DNA of 64,000 nt, from assembly GCF_042433915.1 (NCBI RefSeq), contig NZ_JBHLUN010000010.1, positions 1 to 64,000 on the forward strand, given 5' to 3'. Below, one piece after another: positions 50,558 to 59,556 of this stretch. The first letter of the stretch is position 1, and each line of letters begins with the position of its first letter. The position numbers and the translations under genes are program-made. Source of the stretch: Roseomonas elaeocarpi (GTDB lineage Bacteria; Pseudomonadota; Alphaproteobacteria; Acetobacterales; Acetobacteraceae). Under the pieces are notes generated by a model that was not told where the DNA came from, made no database searches, and saw only the letters and a program-made list of their open reading frames with translations.

Positions 50558-52005
50558 GCGACCGCACCACCGGCTTCGGTCTGCCCGCCGACCTCGCGGA
50601 GGAAGCGGAAAGCACCGCCGCCCGCACCGCCGCCCGCAGGCGTCGTTCCCGGCGCGGCCCCTTACGCCGCTGGCTGCACGCGATCGTGCCGCGCGGGCTG
50701 CTGGGGCGCGCGCTGCTGATCATCCTGGTGCCGCTGCTGGTGCTCCAGGGCATCGCGCTGCAGCTCTTCTACGGCAACCACCTGGGCGTCATCTCGCGCC
50801 GTCTCGCGGCCGGCATGGCGGGCGAGATCGGCATGGTGGTGGAGATGATCCAGCACTCGCCACCGGGCGCCGACCGCGGCTGGATCTTTCGCGAGGCTGC
50901 CTGGCGCCTCGACCTCAGCATGGCCTTCGAGCCGGGCGCGGTGCTCTCGGCGCGAGACCAGCCGCGCGCCGCCTCGCTGCCGCTGCTGCCGCTGGAGGAG
51001 GACCTAGAACAGGCACTGCGGGAACGGCTGCTGCTGCGCTTCGATGCCGACTGGCAGAGCGACCCCCGCAGCGTGATCGTGCGCGTGCAACTGCCCGACG
51101 GCATCCTTCACGTCGAGGCGCCGCGCAAGCGCCTTTTCACCGGCACGCTCTACCTGTTCGTGATCTGGCTGGTGGGTGCCTCGGCGCTGCTCTTCGTCGT
51201 CGCGGCGCTGTTCATGAAGAACCAGGTGCGGGCGCTGCGGCGCCTGGCCGTCGCTGTGGAAAGCTTCGGGCTGGGGCGTGACCACGGGCCGGTGAAGCCC
51301 GAGGGCGCGGCCGAGGTCCGTCGCGCCGCCACTGCCTTCAACCGCATGCACGCGCGCATCCGTCGCTTCGTGACGCAGCGCACCGACATGCTGGCCGGCA
51401 TCAGCCACGACCTGCGTACCCCCCTCACCCGGATGCGTCTGGCGCTGGCCATGCTGCCCTCGGCCATCGGGCCGGAAGGCGCCGCCGCGGCGGAGCAGGA
51501 CCTGGCGGAGCTCAACACCGACGTGGCCGAGATGGAGCGGATGGTGGCCGGCTACCTGGCCTTCGCGCGCGGCGAGGTCGAGGGCAAAACGGCGCCGGCC
51601 GATATGGTGGCGCTGGTGGAGCAGGTGGCGGCGCAGGCACGCCGCGAAGGGGCCGCGATCGCGCTACGCACGCCGCCGGCGCTGATCTGGCCGGTGCGGC
51701 AGGACGCGCTGCGCCGCTGCGTCGCCAACCTCGTGGACAATGCCCGCAAGCACGCCGGCCGGATCACGCTGACGGTGGAACAGGCCGACGAGCGCTGGGC
51801 GCAGGTGATCGTGGACGACGACGGCCCCGGCATCCGGGCCGAGGCGCGCGAAGAGGCCTTCAAGCCCTTCGCGACCCTGTCGGACGGCGGCACCGGCCTC
51901 GGACTTGCCATCGCCCGGGACATCGCCCGCGCGCATGGCGGCGACGTGATGCTGGAGGACAGCCCGCTCGGCGGGTTGCGCGCCCGGGTTCGCCTGCCGG
52001 CCTGA
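50554..52005 (+). CDS. HAMP-domain sensor histidine kinase (EnvZ-like)
   Basis: A 483-aa membrane kinase. A basic cytoplasmic N-terminus precedes TM1 (GRALLIILVPLLVLQGIAL, ~52-72), a ~125-residue periplasmic sensor and TM2 (YLFVIWLVGASALLFVVAAL, ~198-217). HAMP follows, then HisKA with His285 in GISHDLRTPLTRMRL. HATPase boxes are N (CVANLVDNARKHAG), G1 (VDDDGPGI) and G2 (GGTGLGLAIARDIARAHGG). It is the likely partner of the upstream response regulator. Confidence 0.94.
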   Translation: MSDRTTGFGLPADLAEEAESTAARTAARRRRSRRGPLRRWLHAIVPRGLLGRALLIILVPLLVLQGIALQLFYGNHLGVISRRLAAGMAGEIGMVVEMIQHSPPGADRGWIFREAAWRLDLSMAFEPGAVLSARDQPRAASLPLLPLEEDLEQALRERLLLRFDADWQSDPRSVIVRVQLPDGILHVEAPRKRLFTGTLYLFVIWLVGASALLFVVAALFMKNQVRALRRLAVAVESFGLGRDHGPVKPEGAAEVRRAATAFNRMHARIRRFVTQRTDMLAGISHDLRTPLTRMRLALAMLPSAIGPEGAAAAEQDLAELNTDVAEMERMVAGYLAFARGEVEGKTAPADMVALVEQVAAQARREGAAIALRTPPALIWPVRQDALRRCVANLVDNARKHAGRITLTVEQADERWAQVIVDDDGPGIRAEAREEAFKPFATLSDGGTGLGLAIARDIARAHGGDVMLEDSPLGGLRARVRLPA

Positions 52006-52140
52006 ACAGGCGCGAGGTCGGCGCGGCCGCCGGCGCGGGGGAGGCCGGGCGGGAAACCGCATGGCGGGCGGCGAAACCCGGCGCGCAGCGCCGGGGTGTT
52101 GGCGACGGGAACCGTGGCTTCGCGCGCGGGCGACAGACAT

Positions 52141-52167
52141 CGCGGAGGAAGCGCAGCCTCCTCCGCG
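52141..52167 (-). terminator. Hairpin just past ychF
   Basis: A perfect 9-bp inverted repeat CGCGGAGGA/TCCTCCGCG with a 9-nt loop lies 6 bp past the ychF stop, between convergent ychF and the kinase gene. No T-run. Confidence 0.5.
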
Positions 52168-52173
52168 CGGGCC

Positions 52174-53268
52174 TCAGACGTTGAAGCGGAACAGCAGGAC
52201 GTCGCCGTCCTTGACCACGTATTCCTTGCCCTCGACGCGCATCTTGCCGGCTTCCTTGGCCCCCTGCTCGCCGCCCAGCGCCACGTAGTCCTCGTAGGCG
52301 ATGGTTTCGCAGGCGATGAAGCCGCGCTCGAAGTCGTTGTGGATCACGGCCGCGGCCTGCGGCGCCTTGGTGCCCTTGGTGATGGTCCAGGCGCGAGCCT
52401 CCTTCGGCCCGCAGGTGAAGTAGGTGGCCAGGCCCAGCAGCGCGTAGCCGGCGCGGATGATGCGATCGAGTCCGCTGTCTTCCAGCCCCAAGCTGCCGAG
52501 GAACTCGGCGCGGTCGTCGGCGGCCATCTGGCTGATCTCAGCCTCGATCGCGGCGGACACGACTACGGCCTTCGCTCCCTCGGCCGCGGCGCGCTCGAAG
52601 ACACGGGCGCTGAAGCTGTTGCCCTCGGCGGCCGAGGCTTCCTCGACGTTGCAGACGTAGAGAACGGGCTTGGTGGTCATCAGCCCGAGGCGCGAGGCCG
52701 CCGCTTCCTCACCCTTGGGGATGGCGGTGCGGGCAGGCTTGCCCTCGGTGAGGGCCGCGATGATCGGCTCCACCAGCGCTACGAAGGCCGCACTTTCCTT
52801 GTCGCCGTTCTTCGCCTTCTTCTGCGCGGCCGGCAGGCGCTTTTCCAGGCTGTCGAGGTCGGCCAGCATCAGCTCGGTCTCAACCGTTTCGGCATCGCGG
52901 ATCGGGTCCACGCTGCCCTCGACATGGGTGATGTCGCCGTCCTCGAAGCAGCGCAGGACGTGGACGATGGCGTCCACCTCGCGGATATTGGCCAGGAACT
53001 GGTTGCCCAGCCCCTCTCCGCGCGACGCACCACGGACGAGGCCCGCGATGTCCACGAATTCCAGGCTGGTGGGCACGATCTTCTGCGACTTGCCCACGCG
53101 CGCGAGCTCATCCAGGCGGCGGTCCGGCACGGCGACGCGGCCCACATTCGGCTCGATGGTGCAGAAGGGATAGTTCGCCGCCTGCGCCGCGGCGGTCTGC
53201 GTCAGGGCGTTGAACAGGGTGGACTTGCCGACATTGGGCAGGCCGACGATGCCGCAGTTGAAACCCAT
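52174..53268 (-). CDS. ychF: Redox-regulated ATPase/GTPase YchF
   Basis: A 364-aa Obg-family P-loop NTPase (YchF/OLA1). G1 is GIVGLPNVGKSTLFNALT, switch regions are NYPFCTIEPNVGRV and FVDIAGLVRGASRGEGLGNQFL, and NxxE replaces NKxD (YVCNVEE), the reason YchF prefers ATP. The C-terminal TGS-like domain is TYFTCGPKEARAWTITKGTKAPQAAAVIHNDFERGFI. Length equals that of E. coli YchF (363). It is last gene of the rplY-pth-arsC-like-ychF run. Confidence 0.96.
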   Translation of the reverse strand: MGFNCGIVGLPNVGKSTLFNALTQTAAAQAANYPFCTIEPNVGRVAVPDRRLDELARVGKSQKIVPTSLEFVDIAGLVRGASRGEGLGNQFLANIREVDAIVHVLRCFEDGDITHVEGSVDPIRDAETVETELMLADLDSLEKRLPAAQKKAKNGDKESAAFVALVEPIIAALTEGKPARTAIPKGEEAAASRLGLMTTKPVLYVCNVEEASAAEGNSFSARVFERAAAEGAKAVVVSAAIEAEISQMAADDRAEFLGSLGLEDSGLDRIIRAGYALLGLATYFTCGPKEARAWTITKGTKAPQAAAVIHNDFERGFIACETIAYEDYVALGGEQGAKEAGKMRVEGKEYVVKDGDVLLFRFNV

Positions 53269-53412
53269 GGTGGCTCTTTCTCGGTCGGGGCGGCACCGGG
53301 GGCGCAGCGCCGCAGCGGGGATGGGCGGGGCGAACCCGCGAATTGCGGCCCGCCATACGCTGCGGGCACGGTGAAGGCCAGAGGAGCGAAGGCCGGCCCG
53401 CGAGGGCGGCGA

Positions 53413-53802
53413 TCAGCCCCGGATCACGGCGCCCGGCACGATCTCGGACACCAGCTCCGGCGGGCGGCACAGCCGGGCGCCGCCGGGCGCCAGCACCACG
53501 GGGCGCTCGATCAGCTCCGGCTCCTCCACGATGGCGTCCAGGAGGTCGCCCTCGCTCAGCTGCGGGGTATCGAGCTCCAGCCGGGCGTAGGCCGGCGCCT
53601 TGCGGCGGAGCAGGTCGCGCACCTTGATGTTCATGCGGCGGCAGGCGGCGCGGATTTCGTCGCGCGACGGCGGGTCGCGCAGGTATTCCACCACCACCGG
53701 CTCGACGCCCGCCCCGCGGATCGCGGCCAGGACCTTGCGCGAGGTGGCGCAGGCGGGGTTGTGCCAGATGGTGACGTTGCTGGTGCGGTCGGCAGTGGTC
53801 AT
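53413..53802 (-). CDS. ArsC-family (glutaredoxin-type) arsenate reductase-like protein
   Basis: A 129-aa thioredoxin-fold protein with the ArsC active-site region VTIWHNPACATSRKVLAAI (Cys in NPACATSR), conserved YLRDPPSRDEI and the arsenate-contacting region RPVVLAPGGARLCRPPELV. It is likely a glutathione/glutaredoxin-dependent arsenate reductase or a YffB-like paralogue. It lies 6 bp after pth, with no other ars genes nearby. Confidence 0.88.
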   Translation of the reverse strand: MTTADRTSNVTIWHNPACATSRKVLAAIRGAGVEPVVVEYLRDPPSRDEIRAACRRMNIKVRDLLRRKAPAYARLELDTPQLSEGDLLDAIVEEPELIERPVVLAPGGARLCRPPELVSEIVPGAVIRG

Positions 53803-53808
53803 CGGGGG

Positions 53809-54381
53809 TCAGCTTTCCTGCGTCAGGAGGGCGACGCGGCTCATGAACTCCTCCGGCTTCGCGGAGATCAGCAGCGGCGCGGCGTCGGCCACGGCGTCGA
53901 GCAGGGGCGAAACCCAGGTGTCCACCTTGGCGAAGTCGCCCAGGACGTGGCCGTGGACGCGGTCCTTGTGGCCGGGATGGCCGATGCCCAACCGCACCCG
54001 CCAGAACTCCGGCGAGCCGAAGGCGCGCTGCATGTCGCGCAACCCGTTATGGCCCGCGGCACCCCCGCCCTTCTTCACGCGCACCTTGCCGGGCGCGAGG
54101 TCGAGCTCATCATGGAAGGCCCAGACGCCGTCGGGCGGGATCTTGTGGAAGGCGGCCGCCGGCTGCACCGAGGAACCGCTGTCGTTCATGTAAGTCTGGG
54201 GCTTCAGGAGCGTGACGCGCTGGCCGCCGAGGCTGCCCTCGCTGATCTCGCCCTTGAAGCGGTTCCGCCACGGTCCGAAGCCGTGGCGGCGCGCGATGGC
54301 GTCGAGTGCCATGAAGCCGATGTTATGGCGCTGCCGCGCATGTTCCCGGCCAGGATTGCCCAGGCCCACCCACAGCAGCAC
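53809..54381 (-). CDS. pth: Peptidyl-tRNA hydrolase
   Basis: A 190-aa essential enzyme recycling peptidyl-tRNA. Motifs are WVGLGNPGREHARQRHNIGFMALD (catalytic His in RHNIGF), LLKPQTYMNDSG, AFHDELDLAPGKVRVKKGGGAAGHNGLRDM and RVRLGIGHPG. The start is GTG 54381; AAGGAG nine nt upstream is contributed by the end of an 8-bp tandem repeat. It lies directly after rplY. Confidence 0.96.
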   Translation of the reverse strand: MLLWVGLGNPGREHARQRHNIGFMALDAIARRHGFGPWRNRFKGEISEGSLGGQRVTLLKPQTYMNDSGSSVQPAAAFHKIPPDGVWAFHDELDLAPGKVRVKKGGGAAGHNGLRDMQRAFGSPEFWRVRLGIGHPGHKDRVHGHVLGDFAKVDTWVSPLLDAVADAAPLLISAKPEEFMSRVALLTQES

Positions 54382-54393
54382 CAGCAGCGGCTC

Positions 54394-54423
54394 CTTACTA
54401 TCTTACTATCTTACTATCTTACT
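54394..54423. repeat. 8-bp tandem repeat (CTTACTAT) between rplY and pth
   Basis: Three full copies plus most of a fourth. On the coding (minus) strand it reads GTAAGATA-type units that provide the rplY stop codon, stops in all three frames and finally the AAGGAG preceding pth. Copy-number change would alter rplY-pth spacing. Confidence 0.85.
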
Positions 54424-55057
54424 TCTTGCCGCCCTTCTTGGCGGGCGCGGCAGGGGCGGGCGCCGGGGCGGCGACCACGACCTCTTCCTCGACCGTCGGC
54501 GCGGCCACCGTGGCCACCACGAAGTCGCGGCCCAGCACCGCCTCGGTGCCGAAGCTGTCCTTCACGTTGCTCCAGCGGAAGGTGTCGCCGATCGTGCCGG
54601 CGGCCACGTCGATCTCGAAGGCGTCCGGCACCTGGTCCGGGTCGGACAGGACCTCGATCTCACGGCGCACGACGTTCAGCGTGCCGCCTTCCTTGATGCC
54701 GGGCGCGTCGGCCTCGTTCAGGAAGTGAGCCGGCACCAGCACGCGGATCTTCTGACCCGGGGCGAGGCGCTGGAAGTCCACGTGCAGCGGCTGATCCGTC
54801 ACCGGGTGGAACTGGATCTCGCGCATCAGGGTGCGCACCGGCGCGGCATCGCCCACCACGACCTCGTAGAGGTGCGAGCGCCAGCCGCCCTTCTGCAGTT
54901 CCTTGATGATGACGCGCGGGTCGAGGCTGAGAAGCGTCGCCTCCTGCTTGGCGCCGTAGATCACGGCGGGAACCTGTCCCGCCCGGCGGGTCGCGCGTGC
55001 TGCCCCCTTACCTGCCTGCTCGCGCGCCGCGCCTTCGATCCGGATGGTCTGGACCAT
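54419..55057 (-). CDS. rplY: 50S ribosomal protein L25/CTC
   Basis: A 212-aa long-form L25. The 5S-rRNA-binding N-domain (GAARATRRAGQVPAVIYGAKQEATLLSLDPRV, REIQFHPVTDQPLHVDFQRL) is followed by the CTC beta-domain (LVPAHFLNEADAPGIKEGGTLNVVRREIEVL). A lysine-rich Ala/Pro tail ends the protein. It is the first gene of the rplY-pth run, with the promoter expected in 55058-55247. Confidence 0.96.
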   Translation of the reverse strand: MVQTIRIEGAAREQAGKGAARATRRAGQVPAVIYGAKQEATLLSLDPRVIIKELQKGGWRSHLYEVVVGDAAPVRTLMREIQFHPVTDQPLHVDFQRLAPGQKIRVLVPAHFLNEADAPGIKEGGTLNVVRREIEVLSDPDQVPDAFEIDVAAGTIGDTFRWSNVKDSFGTEAVLGRDFVVATVAAPTVEEEVVVAAPAPAPAAPAKKGGKK

Positions 55058-55247
55058 GGCCGTGTTTCCTTGACATGAGAAAGGCCCGGCGGAACCGGGC
55101 GCAAATAACAGCGCGCCGGCCTCCAGGGGTGCCAGCGTGCGGAGCGGTGCTTAGCGCGCCGCGACGGCTTGGCGCAACCGCTGATCCGGCAGGTCCGATA
55201 CGCGGCCGGCTTGACCGCACCCCGGCGGCGGCCCCAAGCCGTTTCGC

Positions 55248-58200
55248 ATGGATGACGTCTTCCTGCTGCTCCTGCTCGTGCCGGTCGTGCTGCTGGTGCT
55301 CTCGATCGTGGCGATCGCGATGGCGGCCAGGGCGCTGAGCCAGGGGCGGCGGCTGGAGCTGGCGGTGCTGGGGCTGCAGGCGGAGCTGTCGCGGCGCAGC
55401 CAGGCCGGCATGGAGAAAGCGGCCGCACCGGCGGCGCCCCGTCCCTGGGAACGGGTTTCTGCGGCAACGTTGCCCGGCACCGGCGCGGGGGATGCGGCCA
55501 CCCTCCCCGGAGCGGAGGGTGCGACCGGGACGATCCCGCCCGCTGCGGCCCTGGCAATCCCCCGTCCGGCGGAGGCCGTAGAAGGCAGCCACGGCCGGAG
55601 CGACTCCGCCGGGGAACGGGGCGCCGGGGACGACGCCCTCCTCGCGGCCCGCGCGGCGCCGGACGGCGGCGACCCGGCCGCCCCGGGCGAGGCGCCCTCA
55701 CCCGCCGGCGCCGTCCCGCCGCGGCGCGGGCTGGAAGAAGCGATCCTCCTGCGCTGGGGCGTCTGGCTCGGCGCGGCCGCGCTGGCGCTGGCGGCGGTGT
55801 TCCTGGTCCGCACGGCGCTGGACGAGGGCTGGCTCGGCCCCGAGGCACGCTGCGCGCTCGCGGCGCTCGGCGGCCTCGCGCTGGTCGGCGGGGCGGAATG
55901 GCTGGCGCGCCGCCCGGCGAAGGGCGCCCTGCCGGACTTCGCCCCGGCCGGGCTGGCGGCGGGCGGCGTGGCGACGCTGTTCGCGGCGGGCTACGCCGCC
56001 ACCGCGCTCTACGGGTTGCTGGGGCCGCTCACCGGGTTCGGGGCGATGTCGGCGGTAGGCGTCGCGGGCATCCTGCTCGCGCTGCGCTTCGGCCCGGCGG
56101 TCGGCCTTCTGGGGCTGGCGGGCGCCTTCGTGACGCCGATCCTGGTGCAGACCGAGGCGCCCTCGCTGCCCGGGCTGTTCGGCTACCTGCTGGTGGTGGT
56201 GGCGGCCGCGATGGCCGTGGTGCGGCGCACCGCCTGGGCCTGGCTCGGCTGGTGCGCCGTGGCCGGCGGCGCCGCCTGGGTGCTGATCGGCAACGCCCTC
56301 GCCGCCGACGAGGCGGGCGGCATGGCCCCCGACACCTGGGCCATCGCCCTCTTCGTGCCGGCCGCCGCGGCGCTGCACCTGTGGAGCCTGCCCGGCGTGG
56401 CGCTGGATCGCCCGCTCGGCCGGCGGCTCTCGGTGGTGCCGGTGCTGGCGCTGGGCCTGGCCGCCGGGTTCTTCGCGGTGGACACCGCCTCTGTCTGGCC
56501 GGCCGTGGCGATCCTGACCCTGGCGGCGGTGGCGATCGCGCGCGCAGTCGTGGAGCCGAGGCTGATCCTGGCACCCGCCGCCGGGGCGCTGCTGGGGCTT
56601 CTGCTGCTGGGCTGGTGGGCCTTGCCCTGGCCGGGCGCGTTCCAGCCTGTCCCGGAAGCGGTGATCGAGCCGGTGGTGCCGTTCCCCGTCATCCCGGAGG
56701 CGCTGGATGGCTACGTCGCGGTGGCGGCGATCCTGGCGGCGATGTTCCTGATCTCCGGCACGTGGCTGGAGGGACGTGGCGGCGCGCTGTTCGCAGCGCA
56801 GCGCGGCGGTGTGGGCTCGCTGGAGGCTGGTCCGACCCGCGCGGGTGAGGTCACCGAGCAGGCTGGGCGGAACAGCGCCCCTGGGAATGCTGCCGAACCG
56901 AGCGGGCCAGCGGTGTCCGAACTACCCGATGCCGGGCCAACGGTTCTCGGGCCACCCGATGCCGGGCCGGCCGCGGAAGCCGCCGCAGGACGACCCGTGC
57001 CGGGCGGCGCGGGGGACAGCGGGGCTGTCGCCCACCGTGCGGCCATCGCCTGGGCCGGGCTGGCCGCGGCGGTGCCGGTGCTGGTGCTGCTGATCGCCTA
57101 TGCGCGCATCGGCGGCTTCGTGGCGGATGGCCGCTGGGCCCTGGGGGCCCTGGCGCTGGCCGCCCTGTCGGTGGGGATGACGGCGCGCGCGATGCGGGCG
57201 GGGCGAGAACCCGCGGCCGGCGCCCATGCCGCAGCGGCGGTGGCGGCGGTGGCGCTGGGCTGCGCCATGATCCTGCGCGACCAGTGGCTCAGCGTCGCGG
57301 TCTCGCTGACGCTGCCGCCGCTGGCCCTGATCGCCGGGCGCACCGGCCTGCGGGCGCTGCGCGGCGTGGCGGCGGTGGTGGCGGCTGTGGTGCTGGTGCG
57401 GCTGCTGCTGAACCCCTCGGTGCTGGACTACGCGCTGGGCGGCCAGGTGGTGCTGAACGGGCTGCTGCCGGCCTACGGCCTGCCGGCGCTGGCCTGCCTG
57501 CTGGCCGCTTGGTGGTTCCGGCGCGACGGCGACGACGGCGCGGTGGCGCTGCTGGAGGCCGGCGGGGCGGCGCTGCTCTCGGCGCTGGTGCTGCTGGAGG
57601 TCCATCACGGCTTCGACCCCGGCTTCTGGCTGGACGAGGGCGCCTTCCGCTTCCGCGAGCTGGCGATCCACGTGGCGGCGCTGTCGGCCATGGCGCTGGT
57701 GGCCTTGTACGTTGCGCGGCGCACGGGCCGCATCGTGGCGTGCTGGGCCTGGCGGCTGCTGGGCGGGGCGGCGGTGCTGCTGGAGGTCTGGCTGATCGTG
57801 CTCAACCCCGGCGTCACCGGCGAGGCCGTCGGCGCGACCGCGGTCGCCAACGCGCTGCTGCCCGCCTTTCTCCTGCCCGCGCTGGCCGCTGCCGCGGCGC
57901 TGGGGGCACGCGAAACCGCGCGTCCCGCGGCACTGCGGCCGGTGCTCGGCGTGCTGGTGCTGGTGGCGACCCTGGTGTGGAGCACGCTGGAGGTCCGGCA
58001 CGGTTTTCACGGCGACGCGCTGGAACTCCTGTCCGGCGAGGTGCCGGTGGAGGAAGCGGAGCTCTGGGTCTGGAGCGGCGCCTGGGCGGCGCTGGGCGTG
58101 GCGGCGCTGCTGGCCGGGCTGCGGCTCGCGATGCCGGCGCTGCGCTGGGCCGGACTGGCGCTGGTGGCTCTGACGGCGGCCAAGGCCTTCCTGGTGGACA

Positions 58201-58328
58201 TCGCGGCGCTGGGCGGGCTTTGGCGCGTGCTGTCCTTCCTGGGGTTGGGCCTGGTGCTGATCGGGCTGGGCGCGGCCTATCGCCGGCTGCTGCCCGCCGC
58301 GCGCGGGGGCGCGGAAGCGGGGGAATGA
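55248..58328 (+). CDS. Large DUF2339 polytopic membrane protein
   Basis: A 1026-aa protein. The N-terminal helix (FLLLLLVPVVLLVLSIVAIAMA) is followed by a ~130-residue low-complexity linker. The DUF2339 region has RWGVWLGAAALALAAVFLVRTALDEGWLGP and more than 20 further hydrophobic segments. A second low-complexity insertion lies at ~residues 515-595. The recurring YALGG/LNGLLPAYGLP and EVHHGF/EVRHGFHG segments suggest internal duplication. Function is unknown for the family. Confidence 0.9.
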   Translation: MDDVFLLLLLVPVVLLVLSIVAIAMAARALSQGRRLELAVLGLQAELSRRSQAGMEKAAAPAAPRPWERVSAATLPGTGAGDAATLPGAEGATGTIPPAAALAIPRPAEAVEGSHGRSDSAGERGAGDDALLAARAAPDGGDPAAPGEAPSPAGAVPPRRGLEEAILLRWGVWLGAAALALAAVFLVRTALDEGWLGPEARCALAALGGLALVGGAEWLARRPAKGALPDFAPAGLAAGGVATLFAAGYAATALYGLLGPLTGFGAMSAVGVAGILLALRFGPAVGLLGLAGAFVTPILVQTEAPSLPGLFGYLLVVVAAAMAVVRRTAWAWLGWCAVAGGAAWVLIGNALAADEAGGMAPDTWAIALFVPAAAALHLWSLPGVALDRPLGRRLSVVPVLALGLAAGFFAVDTASVWPAVAILTLAAVAIARAVVEPRLILAPAAGALLGLLLLGWWALPWPGAFQPVPEAVIEPVVPFPVIPEALDGYVAVAAILAAMFLISGTWLEGRGGALFAAQRGGVGSLEAGPTRAGEVTEQAGRNSAPGNAAEPSGPAVSELPDAGPTVLGPPDAGPAAEAAAGRPVPGGAGDSGAVAHRAAIAWAGLAAAVPVLVLLIAYARIGGFVADGRWALGALALAALSVGMTARAMRAGREPAAGAHAAAAVAAVALGCAMILRDQWLSVAVSLTLPPLALIAGRTGLRALRGVAAVVAAVVLVRLLLNPSVLDYALGGQVVLNGLLPAYGLPALACLLAAWWFRRDGDDGAVALLEAGGAALLSALVLLEVHHGFDPGFWLDEGAFRFRELAIHVAALSAMALVALYVARRTGRIVACWAWRLLGGAAVLLEVWLIVLNPGVTGEAVGATAVANALLPAFLLPALAAAAALGARETARPAALRPVLGVLVLVATLVWSTLEVRHGFHGDALELLSGEVPVEEAELWVWSGAWAALGVAALLAGLRLAMPALRWAGLALVALTAAKAFLVDIAALGGLWRVLSFLGLGLVLIGLGAAYRRLLPAARGGAEAGE

Positions 58329-58486
58329 CGCCACCGCGCGGGACTGGTGCGGTGGCCGCGCGGAAGACGGGCTGCGCTTCCGCCGATCGGTCTGACCGGC
58401 CGGGCGGCGGCGGCCGTGTCTCCGGCGAAGCACGCCCCGGGCCGCCGGCGTGGCGGCCCAGTCACGGCCCTCCGGCGATGAGGCGC

Positions 58487-58506
58487 GCCCCGGCGGGTGC
58501 CGGGGC
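58487..58506. terminator. GC hairpin between convergent genes
   Basis: A perfect 8-bp stem GCCCCGGC/GCCGGGGC with a GGGT loop, 13 bp from the SDR stop and 159 bp from the DUF2339 stop. It could end either transcript. Confidence 0.4.
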
Positions 58507-58518
58507 GGCCGGGGGGCC

Positions 58519-59376
58519 TCACAGGAAGGGCGTGCCGCCGGTCACCGGGATGATGGCGCCGGAGATGTAGCTCGCACCCTCGGAGGCCAGCAGCACGTAG
58601 GCCGCGGCGAGTTCCGCCGGCTGGCCGGCCCGCTTCATCGGCACCTGCTGGCCGAACTCCTTCACCCGCTCCGGCGGCATGGTGGAGGGGATCAGCGGCG
58701 TCCAGATCGGCCCCGGCGCCACGGCGTTCACGCGGATGCCCTTTTCCGCCACCAGCTGCGCCAGCCCTGCGGTGAAGTTGGCGATGGCGCCCTTGGTGGT
58801 GGCGTAGGCCAGCAGCGAGGGCGAAGGCTTGTCGGCGTTGATCGAGGTCGTGTTGATGATCGAGGCGCCGGACTGCATGTGCTTCATCGCCGCGCGGGTG
58901 ATGCGGAACATCGCGAAAACGTTGGTGTCGAAGGTGCGCTGCCAGTCCTCGTCCGAGATGTCGTCGATGCTCTCGTAGGTCTTCTGGAAGGCGGCGTTGT
59001 TGACCAGGATGTCGATGCCGCCGAGCTGGGCGACAGCTTCGTCCACGATGCGCTGGCACTGCGCGGCGCCGGTGATATCGCCCGACACCAGCACCGCCTT
59101 GCGCCCGGCGGCCTCCACCAGCCTGGCGGTTTCGCGCGCGTCCTCGTCCTCGTTGAGGTAGGCGATCAGCACGTCGGCGCCCTCACGCGCGAAGGCGATG
59201 GCGACCGCGCGGCCGATGCCGCTGTCGGCGCCGGTGATGATGGCCCGCTTGCCCTTCAGGCGGTCCGAGCCGCGGTAGCTGTCCTCGCCGTGGTCGGGCT
59301 TCGGGGTCATGGCGCCGGTGGTGCCCGGAATCGGCTGCTGCTGCTCGGGCTGGGGCGGCTTGGGACGGTCGGACAT
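58519..59376 (-). CDS. SDR-family oxidoreductase (YghA/general-stress type)
   Basis: A 285-aa short-chain dehydrogenase of the group with a ~40-residue proline/glutamine-rich N-terminal arm (PKPPQPEQQQPIPG). The core has GKRAIITGADSGIGRAVAIAFAREGADV, NNAAFQ, an active-site Ser in INTTSINADK, YATTKGAIANF (Tyr/Lys) and GPIWTPLIPSTMPPERVKEFG. The ending ISGAIIPVTGGTPFL is normal. Substrate unknown. Confidence 0.92.
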   Translation of the reverse strand: MSDRPKPPQPEQQQPIPGTTGAMTPKPDHGEDSYRGSDRLKGKRAIITGADSGIGRAVAIAFAREGADVLIAYLNEDEDARETARLVEAAGRKAVLVSGDITGAAQCQRIVDEAVAQLGGIDILVNNAAFQKTYESIDDISDEDWQRTFDTNVFAMFRITRAAMKHMQSGASIINTTSINADKPSPSLLAYATTKGAIANFTAGLAQLVAEKGIRVNAVAPGPIWTPLIPSTMPPERVKEFGQQVPMKRAGQPAELAAAYVLLASEGASYISGAIIPVTGGTPFL

Positions 59377-59556
59377 GCTGGGTTTTCCCGGTTGCTGGCG
59401 GATCGGCGCCCCGCGCTGCCCCGGAGGGTGGCGAGTGCGCAGCTCAACAACGGCGGGAACCCCCAGGGGGTTTACCGAGGGTTCAGCCGGGAGGGGTTCA
59501 ACCGGACAGGTTCAAAAGGGGGAGGCGAAACGGCGGCGGGATGGACCCCGCCGGCG

